36,226 nt of DNA. It comes from Candidatus Saccharibacteria bacterium UBA5145 (lineage in GTDB: Bacteria > Patescibacteriota > Saccharimonadia > Saccharimonadales > UBA4665). A model generated the notes under the pieces. It did not search any database. It saw only the letters and a program-made list of their open reading frames with translations, and was not told where the DNA came from. The translations under genes were made by a program, and so were the position numbers. Location: NCBI GenBank assembly GCA_002413865.1, contig DHXX01000001.1, forward strand, positions 5,188 through 41,413. The letters run 5' to 3'. Shown one piece after another: positions 1 through 8,559 of this stretch; the stretch's first letter is position 1; every line of letters begins with the position of its first letter.

Positions 1-1373
1 ACGAACAGGATTTCTCCGTGCGTCGGTGCAACCTTAACTGGAGTTTCGTCACTTTCAGGTTTGTCGTTTAAGGAATTCTCAATTGACTGGGTCCCAGCTT
101 TCGCTGGGATGACAGGAGAAGTTGGGATGACAGGAGAAGGAGTTGGGATGACAGGAATAGCGAAAAGCTTTTCGAATTCGCGTAGGCCGCGGCGCAGCGT
201 TTGGCGGAAGACTTTTTCTTCTTTCACCAACACGTCGATAACTGCTTGGCGCTTAGTGGCAACTTCTGGAAAATCATCTTTGTATAGTTCAGTGATAACG
301 GGGACTATTTGTTCGACGAAGTTTTGTTCGACACCTAGTTCGAAAGCAAAACGGATGGCCCGGCGCATCAAACGGCGCATGACATAACCTTGCTCTTTGT
401 TGCTCGGCACAATGCCGTCGACGGCTAGGAAGGTGGCAGCGCGTAAGTGGTCGGCGATGACGCGCATACTTTCGGTGTGGCTATCGTAGTTTTTCCCGGA
501 GATATCTTCAAGTTTAGTAATAATCGGCTTGAGTAAGCTTATTTCGAACACATCAGGCGTATCTAGCGCAGCCGCTGCAATACGCTCCAAACCACCGCCA
601 TAATCAACATTTTGTTTGGGTAGCTTTTCAAATCCAGTCTCCGATTTCAAGTACTCCATAAACACCGAGTTACCGAGTTCGATGTAGCGTCCACAGTCAC
701 AATTCACATGACAAAACTTGCCGTATTTTTCATTATGCTTGACCGATGGATAGAGGTAAAACATCTCGGAATCGGGTCCGCCGGGCTCACCGACAGGCAT
801 ATCATTAGCCTTACCAGCCCGACACCACCAATTTTTATCATCATAAAAGAATATTCGGCCACCCTGTTCGCCGACTTCGGCGCCACGCTCTTCGCTGCCG
901 ATTTCGACCTGTTTAGCTTCGATGCCAACAGCCTCAAAAATCTTCTGCCAGATATTGGCCGCCTCGTTGTCGCGGGGGATCCCTAGGCTATCGTATCCCA
1001 TAAAGCACGTCACGTAGATGCGGCTGGGGTCAAGACCGATCTTTTGTGTCAAAAACTCCCAAATCCAATTAATTTGTTCTTGCTTGAAGTAATCGCCGAG
1101 TGACCAGTTACCGAGCATCTCAAAGAAAGTGGTGTGGCGGTTGTCGCCGACTTCTTCGATATCCTGCGCGCGTAAACAGGTCTGGCTATCGGTTACACGC
1201 TGACCTTCAGGGTGCGGCTCGCCTAATAAATAAGGGATGAGCGGTTGCATACCGGAACCGGTGAAAAGCGTCGTTGGGTCATTCTGAGGCACTAACAGGG
1301 CGCGCGGAATGACGCTATGGCCGCGTTCGCGAAAGAAATCGATATAAGCTTGTCGAATTTGTTGGGCTGTCAT
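1..1373 (-). CDS. alaS: Alanine--tRNA ligase, 5' part (runs off the left edge)
   Basis: Charges tRNA-Ala in the cytoplasm. The 457 visible residues begin MTAQQIRQAYIDFFRERGHS and continue through the class II catalytic core (TLFTGSGMQPLIPYLLG, TTFFEMLGNWSLGDYF, the VDYGGGLERI motif), reaching the segment just before the conserved FKLYDTYGFP region. The start is chosen because it gives the canonical N-terminus and because a TACAAT box lies only 7 nt upstream. Odd: between REFEKLF and GEILF the protein has about 45 residues where E. coli has about 15. The surplus (PVIPTPSPVIPTSPVIPAKAGTQ and following) is read from palindromic repeat DNA at about 88-165, in frame and without a stop. The editing and C-Ala domains lie outside the window. 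Confidence 0.96.
   Translation of the reverse strand, partial: MTAQQIRQAYIDFFRERGHSVIPRALLVPQNDPTTLFTGSGMQPLIPYLLGEPHPEGQRVTDSQTCLRAQDIEEVGDNRHTTFFEMLGNWSLGDYFKQEQINWIWEFLTQKIGLDPSRIYVTCFMGYDSLGIPRDNEAANIWQKIFEAVGIEAKQVEIGSEERGAEVGEQGGRIFFYDDKNWWCRAGKANDMPVGEPGGPDSEMFYLYPSVKHNEKYGKFCHVNCDCGRYIELGNSVFMEYLKSETGFEKLPKQNVDYGGGLERIAAAALDTPDVFEISLLKPIITKLEDISGKNYDSHTESMRVIADHLRAATFLAVDGIVPSNKEQGYVMRRLMRRAIRFAFELGVEQNFVEQIVPVITELYKDDFPEVATKRQAVIDVLVKEEKVFRQTLRRGLREFEKLFAIPVIPTPSPVIPTSPVIPAKAGTQSIENSLNDKPESDETPVKVAPTHGEILF
88..165. repeat. Palindromic repeat unit inserted in frame inside alaS
   Basis: Bases 91-113 hold an inverted repeat (CCCAGC TTTC GCTGGG) ending in ATGAC, followed by two further GGGATGACAGGA-type partial copies starting at 124 and 145. 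The same unit occurs between genes at 10691-10718. Here it is translated on the minus strand as repeated PVIPT/PVIPAKAG. Confidence 0.85.
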
Positions 1374-1380
1374 TTCACTT

Positions 1381-1386
1381 ATTGTA
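1381..1386 (-). promoter_or_regulatory. -10 box of alaS (near-leaderless)
   Basis: TACAAT on the minus strand, 7 nt before the ATG. Transcription would start at or next to the start codon. No good -35 is visible. Confidence 0.55.
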
Positions 1387-1428
1387 ACAGATGGATTGAA
1401 CCCCCAGCAAAGCCGGGTGAGCCGGTTG

Positions 1429-2430
1429 CTAACGGGCGGCTAGGATTGAGACCGGTCGGTCCGCCAAACGGACGCTGACCCGCGCCGAGTCGCGCCACAG
1501 ACTCTCACCGTCATATTGCAACCAAACGCCGGCTGGGCCGTCGAGCTTAAATTCAACTGGGCCGTCGAAATCACGCCCGATTGGCAAGCCGACGCGCAGC
1601 GCCGCGCCGATGCCCAGAGCCCCCAACAAATGGGCGGCTTCGATGACGCGGGCGTGGCGCTTGAACAGCTCGGCGCGCGGCTTGAGGGCGCCGGCCATCA
1701 GGCGACCGTTGGCGAATAGTATTTCGGCGGCCGGCTCAGAATTTCCGTTCTTGGTAATAGTGAACCCGGGGGCACGTAAGATGCCGTGGGCCGCCGTCAA
1801 ATATTCGTGCAGGTATTGACCGGCTTTGCTGCGGTGCAGAACATTATCCCCAAAACTCGGGTCATTCAGCTGGTGGGCGATATTGGCGGTTATGCCGGCA
1901 CTGAAATAACCGAAGGCGTCGACCGCCGTCGTCTCGTCGTCGGTTTCGATATTCACTTCCAGGGGATGCAGCCAGCGAACGACGTTCTTCCTGAACAACC
2001 GTTCGGGGTAGCGCTTGGTGGCCTTGGTATTCGTCTGGTTGGGCACGTCATTTTTATTACCGCCGGCGAAAAGAATGGCTTGGCTACCGCCCACTTTGCG
2101 CAGCGCTGTCAGAAAACTATTGGTCGTGCCGTCACCGGCAAACGACGCGTAAGCTTGATTATTACCATCGCCCGACTCCTGAATTGTCCGTAGGTTCCTG
2201 ATAAAGCCTTCGCTGGACGGCGAGGTTGGACGTTCGAAAATCGTGACCCCTTGCTTGTCGGCTTCGTCTGTCATCCTCGCCAAGAAAGACGCGTACCGTT
2301 CCGAGAATCGATTTTTTTGGCGCGAAAAAACATAAAGCTCATTAATCCCCCGCTCCTGCAGGGACTGCGGCGCGACATTTGCCTCATGTAGAGGTGTTTC
2401 GGTTCCGAGCGGCCACGCTTCTAAGCTCAT
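1429..2430 (-). CDS. Diacylglycerol kinase catalytic-domain (lipid kinase-like) protein
   Basis: A 333-residue protein related to the DAGK/sphingosine kinase/YegS fold. Support: the glycine-rich nucleotide motif SFAGDGTTNSFLTAL near residue 100 (family GGDGTxNE), a second loop FAGGNKNDVPNQ (family GTGND), and a C-terminal FDGPVEFKLDGPAG segment like the closing beta-sandwich of the family. It probably phosphorylates a lipid or lipid-like alcohol at the inner membrane face; the substrate cannot be read from the sequence. The first Gly of the GGDG motif is Ala, so activity is not certain. It sits between alaS and mnmA on the same strand with its own TATAGT box 8 nt before the ATG, so it is probably transcribed alone. 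Confidence 0.7.
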   Translation of the reverse strand: MSLEAWPLGTETPLHEANVAPQSLQERGINELYVFSRQKNRFSERYASFLARMTDEADKQGVTIFERPTSPSSEGFIRNLRTIQESGDGNNQAYASFAGDGTTNSFLTALRKVGGSQAILFAGGNKNDVPNQTNTKATKRYPERLFRKNVVRWLHPLEVNIETDDETTAVDAFGYFSAGITANIAHQLNDPSFGDNVLHRSKAGQYLHEYLTAAHGILRAPGFTITKNGNSEPAAEILFANGRLMAGALKPRAELFKRHARVIEAAHLLGALGIGAALRVGLPIGRDFDGPVEFKLDGPAGVWLQYDGESLWRDSARVSVRLADRPVSILAAR

Positions 2431-2438
2431 ATAATTTT

Positions 2439-2444
2439 ACTATA
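2439..2444 (-). promoter_or_regulatory. -10 box of the lipid-kinase-like gene
   Basis: TATAGT on the minus strand, 8 nt before the ATG, implying a leader of only a base or two. Confidence 0.5.
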
Positions 2445-2494
2445 GCATCGTTGCTGATAATCGGTTCCAGCATTATTCCAAGCGCCCGGTAGAG

Positions 2495-3607
2495 TTAGAT
2501 GACGATGCCGCCGCCGACGACGCGTTGACCGTCGTAGATGACGGCCGATTGGCCGGGCGTAATAGCTCGGACGTCATCGTCGAGACTAACGTCTAATCGA
2601 TCGCTGGCAGCGGCGACTTCGTTCACCCGGCAACCGATCAACGGCGCGCGGTATCTGGTACGGACTTGGTAGGATTGGCCGGCCAGCGGTGGCTGGTTAA
2701 TCCAGTGCAAAGACGTCAGGCGCAGCGCCTTGCTCCATAAGCGGCTGTCTTGCAAATCAGTCGTGACATAGACTTCGTTCTTGGCCATGTCCTTGCCCAC
2801 GACGTAGTACGGCAGCCCGCCGCCGACGTCCAGACCGTGGCGCTGTCCAATCGTATAAAAGAGGGCCCCGTCGTGCTCACCGATAGTCACGCCGGCCGGG
2901 TCGACGATGGCACCGGGCAGCCCTGGGCCGAGTTCGGCCAGCAAGAAGTCTTTGATGCCGACCTTGCCGACAAAACAAATGCCCTGGCTGTCTTTTTTCT
3001 CGGCGGTGGCCAAGCCAAACTTTTTGGCGAGCTGACGGACCTGTGGCTTCTTGAGTTCGCCAAGCGGCATCAAGCTTTTGGCGAGCGCCGGTTCGGTAAC
3101 GCGGTACAGAAAGTATGATTGGTCTTTGTTACTATCGAGTCCCGTAAATAGCCCGACATTCGTCGCGAGTCGCGAGTCGCGAGTCTTTAGTGGGCTACTC
3201 GAGACTAAAGACTCGAGACTACTTATCCGGGCATAGTGGCCGGTGGCGATCAAGTCGGCACCGTCCTCGAGGGCGGCTTGTAGAAATAGTTTAAACTTCA
3301 CTTCTTGATTACACATAATGTCGGGGTTGGGCGTAATCCCCGCCTGATAGCCGGCGACCATGTAGTCGACGACGCGTTGGCGATATTCAGTTTCGAAATC
3401 ATACATTTTAAAATCAATTCCGAGCTGTACCGCAACCCGCTTAGCGTCCTGATAATCCTCTTTCCAAGGGCAAGTAAAACCCGGCAGGTCTTGGCTCCAG
3501 TTCTTCATATAGACGCCGGTGACGTCATAACCCTGCTCTTTCAGCAAGGCGGCCGTCACCGACGAATCGACACCGCCGGACATACCGACATAAATTTTCT
3601 TAGGCAT
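2495..3607 (-). CDS. mnmA: tRNA-specific 2-thiouridylase MnmA
   Basis: Thiolates U34 of tRNA-Lys/Glu/Gln using sulfur that starts from cysteine desulfurase (see 17017-18162). The 370 residues show the PP-loop SGGVDSS (10-16), the NPDIMCN motif with Cys99, the GLDSNKDQSYFLY motif (156-168) and the catalytic-site SQGICFVG with Cys211, so both redox cysteines are present. The C-terminal part carries the usual beta-barrel substrate domains. Odd: after TGHYARI there are about 15 residues more than in E. coli MnmA (around 129-150), read from inverted-repeat DNA at 3162-3213. A TAGAAT box lies 8 nt before the ATG. Confidence 0.95.
   Translation of the reverse strand: MPKKIYVGMSGGVDSSVTAALLKEQGYDVTGVYMKNWSQDLPGFTCPWKEDYQDAKRVAVQLGIDFKMYDFETEYRQRVVDYMVAGYQAGITPNPDIMCNQEVKFKLFLQAALEDGADLIATGHYARISSLESLVSSSPLKTRDSRLATNVGLFTGLDSNKDQSYFLYRVTEPALAKSLMPLGELKKPQVRQLAKKFGLATAEKKDSQGICFVGKVGIKDFLLAELGPGLPGAIVDPAGVTIGEHDGALFYTIGQRHGLDVGGGLPYYVVGKDMAKNEVYVTTDLQDSRLWSKALRLTSLHWINQPPLAGQSYQVRTRYRAPLIGCRVNEVAAASDRLDVSLDDDVRAITPGQSAVIYDGQRVVGGGIVI
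3162..3213. repeat. Tandem plus inverted repeat inside mnmA
   Basis: Three tandem GTCGCGA copies (3162-3182) run into a perfect 10-bp inverted repeat, AGTCTTTAGT (3182-3191) and ACTAAAGACT (3204-3213). The block is in frame with mnmA and lies in a surface loop between two conserved motifs. Confidence 0.8.
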
Positions 3608-3615
3608 AGTCTGTT

Positions 3616-3621
3616 ATTCTA
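3616..3621 (-). promoter_or_regulatory. -10 box of mnmA
   Basis: TAGAAT on the minus strand, 8 nt before the ATG; near-leaderless arrangement. Confidence 0.45.
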
Positions 3622-3690
3622 ACAAAAAAGCTGGCCGGTGTCTTTTAGTTGAATTCTACACCCCCGCCCGTCATCCTGACCCCACCCGCC

Positions 3691-3903
3691 CGTCATCCTG
3701 AATTTATTTCAGGATCCCATCGAGAGGAGACAAACAAGTAGCAAGTATCAGATTACCGAAATTTAGCAGATAACAAGTTGCAGACGTCGACGCGCCTGGG
3801 CTTTTCTGTCATCTGCCACCTGCTAAATTTCTGCGGTCTGTCCTCTGTCATCTGTTGGTCTGCTAAATCAAAATGGGATCCTGAAACTAGTTCAGGATGA
3901 CGA
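3691..3903. repeat. Composite repeat element, copy A (about 213 bp)
   Basis: Fills most of the gap between mnmA and the PKD gene. Both ends are GTCATCCTGAA..TTCAGGATCC palindromic units (3691-3716 and about 3876-3903). The interior, with GAAATTTAGCAGATAACAAG and GTTGCAGACGTCGACGC, matches the reverse complement of 35570-35743. Copy A also duplicates an internal CTGTCATCTG..CTGCTAAAT stretch. No coding potential is seen. Confidence 0.85.
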
Positions 3904-3933
3904 AGGAAGGAGTTGCGATAGAATGGTGCTCCG

Positions 3934-4857
3934 CTAGGTTTTGGCCGGTTGTCGCGTCTTTTCGAGCTGTTTACGCAGCGTATAGAGCTCATGGCGACGC
4001 CCAATCCAAAAAGCCGCGAAAATGAGCGGTAGCATCGCTACGGCCGGCCACCACAAAACAACAATCTTCGTCACCGACGACGAGTTGCCGTTGTTACTGG
4101 TGCTACTCTGGGTCACCTTGCCGTTGCCAACCCCGACTAATTGCAAGAACGCCTCACCACCCTTACTGTCGGTGGCCTTGACGGTAACTTTGTAAACGCC
4201 GGCGGCTTTGTAGATATGCCTGATGTTAAAAGTGCCGCCAAAAGGCTGGCTCGATAAATCCGTCGGGCTCCCGTCGCCCCAGTCGACGCTAATAGCGTAG
4301 GGACCGGTACCGCCGGTCAGGATGAGCGGCCAATCGAGCTCTTGGCCCGGATCGGCCCCGCGTTTGGCATAATTACTGGTCAGCGACACGTGGGTGCCAA
4401 ACTCAAAAAATTGAGCGTCGTTGAAGCGCACGGTTACGGTATTCGAATCCGGTCCGGCTTGATCGAGAGCGTCATAGACCCGCGCGACAAGGTCATTTTG
4501 ACCGCTGAACAAGTCGACTTGCAAAGAATAACTGCCAGTGTCACAGGGGACAGAACCGACGAAAATATTGTTGGCATACAGTTTGACCAACAGGCCTTTC
4601 GGACAAAGCCCGTTGACGGTAATTGGCACGCTGGTAAAGGTCGCACCATTGCCAGGCGTCGTGATGGTGGCTCCCCTAGTGGGGGCGGCGGTCGAAATTG
4701 TACCCTCCAAACCGACCGAACCCGACTGGGGGTTTTGGGGCAGCGGCACCTGCGCGCTGACGGAACCAATCATCCCGAAGGCCAGTAAGCAGGTCAGCAG
4801 AGTCAAAGCTGTAGATTGACGGCTAATCGTTAAAAAATTGTATACGCGTCGTTGCAT
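3934..4857 (-). CDS. Secreted, membrane-anchored PKD-domain surface protein
   Basis: About 307 residues from MQRRVYNF; an ATG 12 nt further up (4869) is also possible. A signal peptide (TALTLLTCLLAFGMIGSVSAQ) is followed by an Ig-like segment (about 50-130), then a PKD domain with the typical VDWGDGSP strand and HIYKAAGVYKVTVKATDSKGG (about 185-240). A C-terminal membrane helix (WWPAVAMLPLIFAAFWIG) with a basic tail anchors it. PKD domains usually mediate protein or carbohydrate contacts. It is the last gene of a run of five exported proteins transcribed leftwards, 60 nt downstream of the DUF916-like gene, suggesting co-function at the cell surface. Confidence 0.75.
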   Translation of the reverse strand: MQRRVYNFLTISRQSTALTLLTCLLAFGMIGSVSAQVPLPQNPQSGSVGLEGTISTAAPTRGATITTPGNGATFTSVPITVNGLCPKGLLVKLYANNIFVGSVPCDTGSYSLQVDLFSGQNDLVARVYDALDQAGPDSNTVTVRFNDAQFFEFGTHVSLTSNYAKRGADPGQELDWPLILTGGTGPYAISVDWGDGSPTDLSSQPFGGTFNIRHIYKAAGVYKVTVKATDSKGGEAFLQLVGVGNGKVTQSSTSNNGNSSSVTKIVVLWWPAVAMLPLIFAAFWIGRRHELYTLRKQLEKTRQPAKT

Positions 4858-4917
4858 GATCCTAAGCATAACCTTATTGAAGATTGTCCTAAATAACAAC
4901 CCCAACCCCGTTTTGCC

Positions 4918-5940
4918 CTAGCGGCGCGTTGATGATTGGCGAATAATGCGGCGGTTGTAAGCCCGGATGAGCCGGGGCAGACCAAAGATCAAGAACGCCA
5001 TGACCGCCACGAGGGCGATAAACAATATGACGGCAATCAACGGAACGACATAAAAGGTAGTACTGGCGCTAAGGAGCTGGCCATTACTGCCGTAACCGAA
5101 GTTACCATCCAGTTTAAAAATGCCGAACGTGCCCACTTTATCGAGCGGGACGGTAAATTTACGAATACTATCGGGCAGGACGTTGCCGCGCGGATCAACG
5201 CTGTTAACTTCGTACTGGGCGAGGATTTTGCCGGAACGATCTTTGAGCAGGATCTTGCCAAAAGGCTGCTCTTGGACATTACCCTCATTCTGGAAGCGGA
5301 CAACGGCAGTAATGCCGTTGTGGCTGGTAAATAGGCTCCGGGGGTGATCGCCGCTGCGCGCGTCAAAGCTGGCAATACTGAGCTGGTCTTTGATATCACC
5401 TGGCACCGTGGCCAGAATCAACGATCCGACGCTACCGGCGAGACTAACTGTCTGATTGGCCGCCCCGGGAGTAGCCGGCGCGAAACGAATCGCTCCGTAG
5501 TAGCCGCCGCCAGCGGCATCGGCTGGCACTTTGATAGTCACGCTGACGTTCTTTTGTTCGCCGGGTTGGAGCGTGAAGTTAGGCACCGCTGTTATAAAAC
5601 GCTTCAGACTGTGACTTTTGGCAAAGGTATTGCTATTTAGGATAATCGACGGCTCGCCCGTTTCATTGCTGTTAGCCGTAAAGTCGTTGATCACAGCCTG
5701 CAGTGAGGCGGGGGTGCTCGTGATGTTGGTGACGGTGATTGTCACGACTTTGGTCTGCCCGGGGTTGACAGTAATATCGCTCCGGACCGGCGAAACCCGC
5801 AGGCCATTGCCCCCGGCGGCAGCCGCCAAACCAGGCGCCGCGGCCAACAGCAGAACCACTGCCGTCCAAATAGTAACAACAGGTACCCAGATCATCCGTC
5901 GATTTATTTTATAATTTTTCATAAACTTTGTTATGTTCAT
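4918..5940 (-). CDS. DUF916-like exported surface protein
   Basis: A 340-residue protein with a signal peptide (about 17-42), a chaperone-like beta-sandwich region (GLRVSPVRSDITVNPGQTKVVTITVTN, then LQPGEQKNVSVTIKVPADAAGGGYYGAIRF), a second Ig-like domain (TAVVRFQNEGNVQEQPFGKILLKDRSGKIL), and a C-terminal transmembrane helix (about 298-320) with an Arg-rich cytoplasmic tail. This matches DUF916 proteins, which in Firmicutes accompany WxL-domain proteins as membrane anchors of surface complexes. I rely on motif memory, so the family call is moderate. Its position between the PKD gene and the paralogous secreted proteins fits a role in holding them at the membrane. Confidence 0.65.
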   Translation of the reverse strand: MNITKFMKNYKINRRMIWVPVVTIWTAVVLLLAAAPGLAAAAGGNGLRVSPVRSDITVNPGQTKVVTITVTNITSTPASLQAVINDFTANSNETGEPSIILNSNTFAKSHSLKRFITAVPNFTLQPGEQKNVSVTIKVPADAAGGGYYGAIRFAPATPGAANQTVSLAGSVGSLILATVPGDIKDQLSIASFDARSGDHPRSLFTSHNGITAVVRFQNEGNVQEQPFGKILLKDRSGKILAQYEVNSVDPRGNVLPDSIRKFTVPLDKVGTFGIFKLDGNFGYGSNGQLLSASTTFYVVPLIAVILFIALVAVMAFLIFGLPRLIRAYNRRIIRQSSTRR

Positions 5941-5985
5941 ACTACCAAAACGCTAGCTTTTTGCCAATGCTCAGATAGTTATAAA

Positions 5986-6130
5986 GTAGAAAGTTCATAA
6001 AGTAGAAGCCTTGCATCCTTTCGTCATTCTGAGCCGAAGGCGAAGAATCTGAGATTTCTAGTGGTTTAAGTAGATCCTTCACTACGTTCAGGATGACAAC
6101 TAAGGTTGTTTAACTTTATGAACTTTCTAC
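5986..6130. repeat. Nested palindromic repeat
   Basis: Outer arms GTAGAAAGTTCATAAAGT (5986-6003) and its exact complement (6113-6130) enclose a second repeat, 6022-6097. That inner part (GTCATTCTGAGCCGAAGGCG .. GTTCAGGATGAC) is an inverted relative of 10574-10653. It occupies the 224-bp gap between two surface-protein genes; nothing else is seen there. Confidence 0.85.
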
Positions 6131-6164
6131 TAGGCTCCTTTGGGCAGATTGCATCTTTCATAAA

Positions 6165-7226
6165 TTAAAAGTTGGCCAGGCAAATATAGGTGACCGTGCT
6201 GGCGTAAACGCCCGGCGCCTGCCCAGCCGGCACGTTAACCAGATAGCTCGCCGTATAAAGTCTCAGGTCGTCCGGAGCAATCGCCGTCGCGATCACTTCG
6301 CTGGAAGTAAAGCGGAAAAAGTTGGGCGTGTCGTAGGCTGCCGTCGGAGCCGCAACACCGGGGCCAGACGGATCGAGCCCGCCGCTCGGTGAGGCGTTGG
6401 CGCGCAAGTTTAGACCAAACTGGGGCGTACCCGGTCGTGAGACGTCATTGATCGCCAAACGATTGATGACATTATTTCCACTCGTTAAGGTCGTGCCGGC
6501 GAGGGTAATGCTATAACCGTTGCGGGCATTCGTCGCCGTTAACATTTGGGAAGAGCCGCGGCTCGGTCGCGTCGATGAAAGCTCGCCAAAGTTGATGTAA
6601 TCGCCATCGGCGCTGGCACAGCTCAGGCCCGGAATCGATACCCCCGTACAAAAAATAATGTAGGGCGGGACTTCGGCGCTGATCGACAAGTTGGTATTGA
6701 TGGCGTAAGCGATGCCGCCGTAGTCACTGGCGCTCCCCGAGGCATCGGTCGTAGCAAAGGTCTGCAGCCGCACGAAATATGATCCGGGGGCACCGGGATT
6801 AACGGCGTTGCTAAAGGTGTAGCTGACCGGTCCAACCGGAGCGGCTACGGCCACGGGCCGGTTCAAAATCAAGCGGTTAGTCGTGCTAGTGCTATCAATA
6901 CTAAAGCCCGTCTGGCCAGTTTGATTACTCAAAATAACGCCAGACAAGTCTAAGCCGTTGGGCGGTGTACACGGGTCTTCGCTAATCGCATCATTGGCGC
7001 AGAACTCGACTTCGATCGAGCCTAAATTACCGGCGCTACTGAGGTCGAATGATAAGGCATAGGTCGAATTACCCGCCGCCAAGCTGTTACTAATCTGCAA
7101 CTTACGATTACCGAGCTGGGCGCCCGAAACCGAAGAGAATAAAATTTGCCAGGCGGCCAGTAAAAGTAACCCGCCAACGGTCAGGACGACTCTAAAGTTG
7201 CGTGAGGCGGTGACTGGCTGGCTCAT
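6165..7226 (-). CDS. Secreted surface protein, paralogue family member 1
   Basis: A 353-residue protein with an N-terminal hydrophobic export signal (VVLTVGGLLLLAAWQILFSS), no later membrane helix, and a Ser/Thr/Gly-rich beta-type sequence. It shares with the next gene upstream a motif FCxNDxIxxDxC (res. about 80-95), DYGGIA (about 170) and FC. It shares with both paralogues a C-terminal block: FGLNLRANASP, then PGVYASTVTYICLANF at the extreme end. The paired cysteines suggest disulfides outside the cell. It starts 12 nt after the upstream gene, so they are surely co-transcribed. Function unknown; the repeated C-terminal domain could be a wall- or partner-binding module. Confidence 0.7.
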   Translation of the reverse strand: MSQPVTASRNFRVVLTVGGLLLLAAWQILFSSVSGAQLGNRKLQISNSLAAGNSTYALSFDLSSAGNLGSIEVEFCANDAISEDPCTPPNGLDLSGVILSNQTGQTGFSIDSTSTTNRLILNRPVAVAAPVGPVSYTFSNAVNPGAPGSYFVRLQTFATTDASGSASDYGGIAYAINTNLSISAEVPPYIIFCTGVSIPGLSCASADGDYINFGELSSTRPSRGSSQMLTATNARNGYSITLAGTTLTSGNNVINRLAINDVSRPGTPQFGLNLRANASPSGGLDPSGPGVAAPTAAYDTPNFFRFTSSEVIATAIAPDDLRLYTASYLVNVPAGQAPGVYASTVTYICLANF

Positions 7227-7238
7227 TCATTCCAGGCC

Positions 7239-8468
7239 CTAAAATGTGCCTGTCGCCACGAGATCGAGGTTGGCGGTGTAAATACCGGCTGGGGTGGTCA
7301 GCGAAGCGGTAGCGGCAAAGGTGTACGAGTTATCCATGCGGTAGACAGGTGCCGTCGAGTAGGCAACTCTGTCACCAAATGTGCCGCTAACGTTGGCCGT
7401 ATCCATACCATAATGTGTCGAGGTTCCATCGTTATAGTTAGTATCGGCAAGGACCGTTCCAATACCGCTAGTATCAGGATATCCAGCAGTGCAGTACAGG
7501 CCAAAACCAGCGGTACCAGGTGTAATAGTTGATGGTGTCGTACCACCCGTGGCAGGAATATCACAAGTAGTACCACCGTTGGCGCTCAAACCGCCACAAG
7601 CGTTACTATTGCGCATGCTGATGACGACACCGGTTGTCGCATTGGTGGATATCTGCGAATAGACCGTCCCAGTATTGGTCGCACTGGTATCCAAGATGGC
7701 AGTCGGTGCACCGTGACCAATAATCAGGGACGGAGCCACGGCTGCATTCGGGTCCGAGCAATCGTGTTGAGTAGTCCAGTTAGCAATCGGGTCGGACCCC
7801 GACACGCAGAAGGCCAAGGTTTCCTGGACGCGGGCGGTAATGGTAATAATCTGATTGGTGCTCAGCGCAATACCACCGTAGTCTCTGTAATCACCGAGGG
7901 TGGTGGCGTTACTGTAAGGCGTCGTCGTGCCACCCCAGGTATTATCGTTAAAGGTGTAAATACGAGCATAAAAAGTACCGAGGTGTGTCGGGTTGGTAAT
8001 GCCCGTCAGGTTAAACACTTGGGAGCCAATGCCTGCGGCTGAGCCAGTGCTCTTAGCGAGCTTGACCTGATATTGGCTAGCAGTCACCGCCCAACCCGGG
8101 CTGGTAATGTTACCGGTCACACCCGTGAGGGCTGCCGTCGAGGCATTCATGCCGAGCACTTGCGGTGTCGTGTTGTCACAGGTGTCGGAAATAATAGGAT
8201 CGTTCTGGCAGAAGTCAATCACCAGACTCTGGGCCGATACGCTGGTCGTAAAGCCGACCTTATAGGTCACGCTCAACCCGCTACCGACTCCTGAGGTAAT
8301 AGTACCGGCACTGACGCCGGAATCACTCATAGTTATACTACGAGCCGATAACTGAGCGGCAGCGTGAGCGACTACGGGTTGTAGTGCGGGATAGGCTATA
8401 CCGACAAACAATGCCAGGGCTGCCATCGCATATGCGATTCTCCGCAGTATACGAACCTTAATAGTCAT
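7239..8468 (-). CDS. Secreted surface protein, paralogue family member 2
   Basis: A 409-residue exported protein: signal peptide RIAYAMAALALFVGIAYPALQPVVAHA, then FCQNDPIISDTC, a DYGGIAL segment, an extra Cys-containing insertion (about 215-330), and the shared C-terminus ending PAGIYTANLDLVATGTF. AGGAG lies 7 nt before the ATG, so the start is well supported. It matches the 6165-7226 product over most of its length and the 8666-9403 product at the C-terminus. Probably a structural or adhesive component of the cell surface; no enzymatic motif seen. Confidence 0.7.
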   Translation of the reverse strand: MTIKVRILRRIAYAMAALALFVGIAYPALQPVVAHAAAQLSARSITMSDSGVSAGTITSGVGSGLSVTYKVGFTTSVSAQSLVIDFCQNDPIISDTCDNTTPQVLGMNASTAALTGVTGNITSPGWAVTASQYQVKLAKSTGSAAGIGSQVFNLTGITNPTHLGTFYARIYTFNDNTWGGTTTPYSNATTLGDYRDYGGIALSTNQIITITARVQETLAFCVSGSDPIANWTTQHDCSDPNAAVAPSLIIGHGAPTAILDTSATNTGTVYSQISTNATTGVVISMRNSNACGGLSANGGTTCDIPATGGTTPSTITPGTAGFGLYCTAGYPDTSGIGTVLADTNYNDGTSTHYGMDTANVSGTFGDRVAYSTAPVYRMDNSYTFAATASLTTPAGIYTANLDLVATGTF

Positions 8469-8559
8469 TTATTTCTCCTGTTGTGCTTTTTGTATCTGGA
8501 CTATATCTGAAATCATCCTATCACGCTTACGTTATACCTGCAACACTTCGCGCACCGAC

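Noticed and set aside
1786..2193. 135-codon plus-strand open frame opposite the lipid-kinase-like gene
   Set aside because: It is antisense to a gene with clear kinase motifs, has no family features and no ribosome-binding site; a shadow of the opposite strand.
3691..3903. Possible CRISPR array in the repeat-rich gap
   Set aside because: Repeats are palindromic units of different lengths without regular spacers, and there are no cas genes.
3753..4004. 83-codon minus-strand frame overlapping the repeat element and the PKD gene end
   Set aside because: Most of it is translated repeat DNA (the HPELVSGSHF pattern is a known product of GTCATCCTGAA units) and it overlaps a better gene.
4342..4788. 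148-codon plus-strand frame opposite the PKD gene
   Set aside because: Arg-rich low-complexity reading of the antisense strand; the minus-strand product has a signal peptide and PKD motif.
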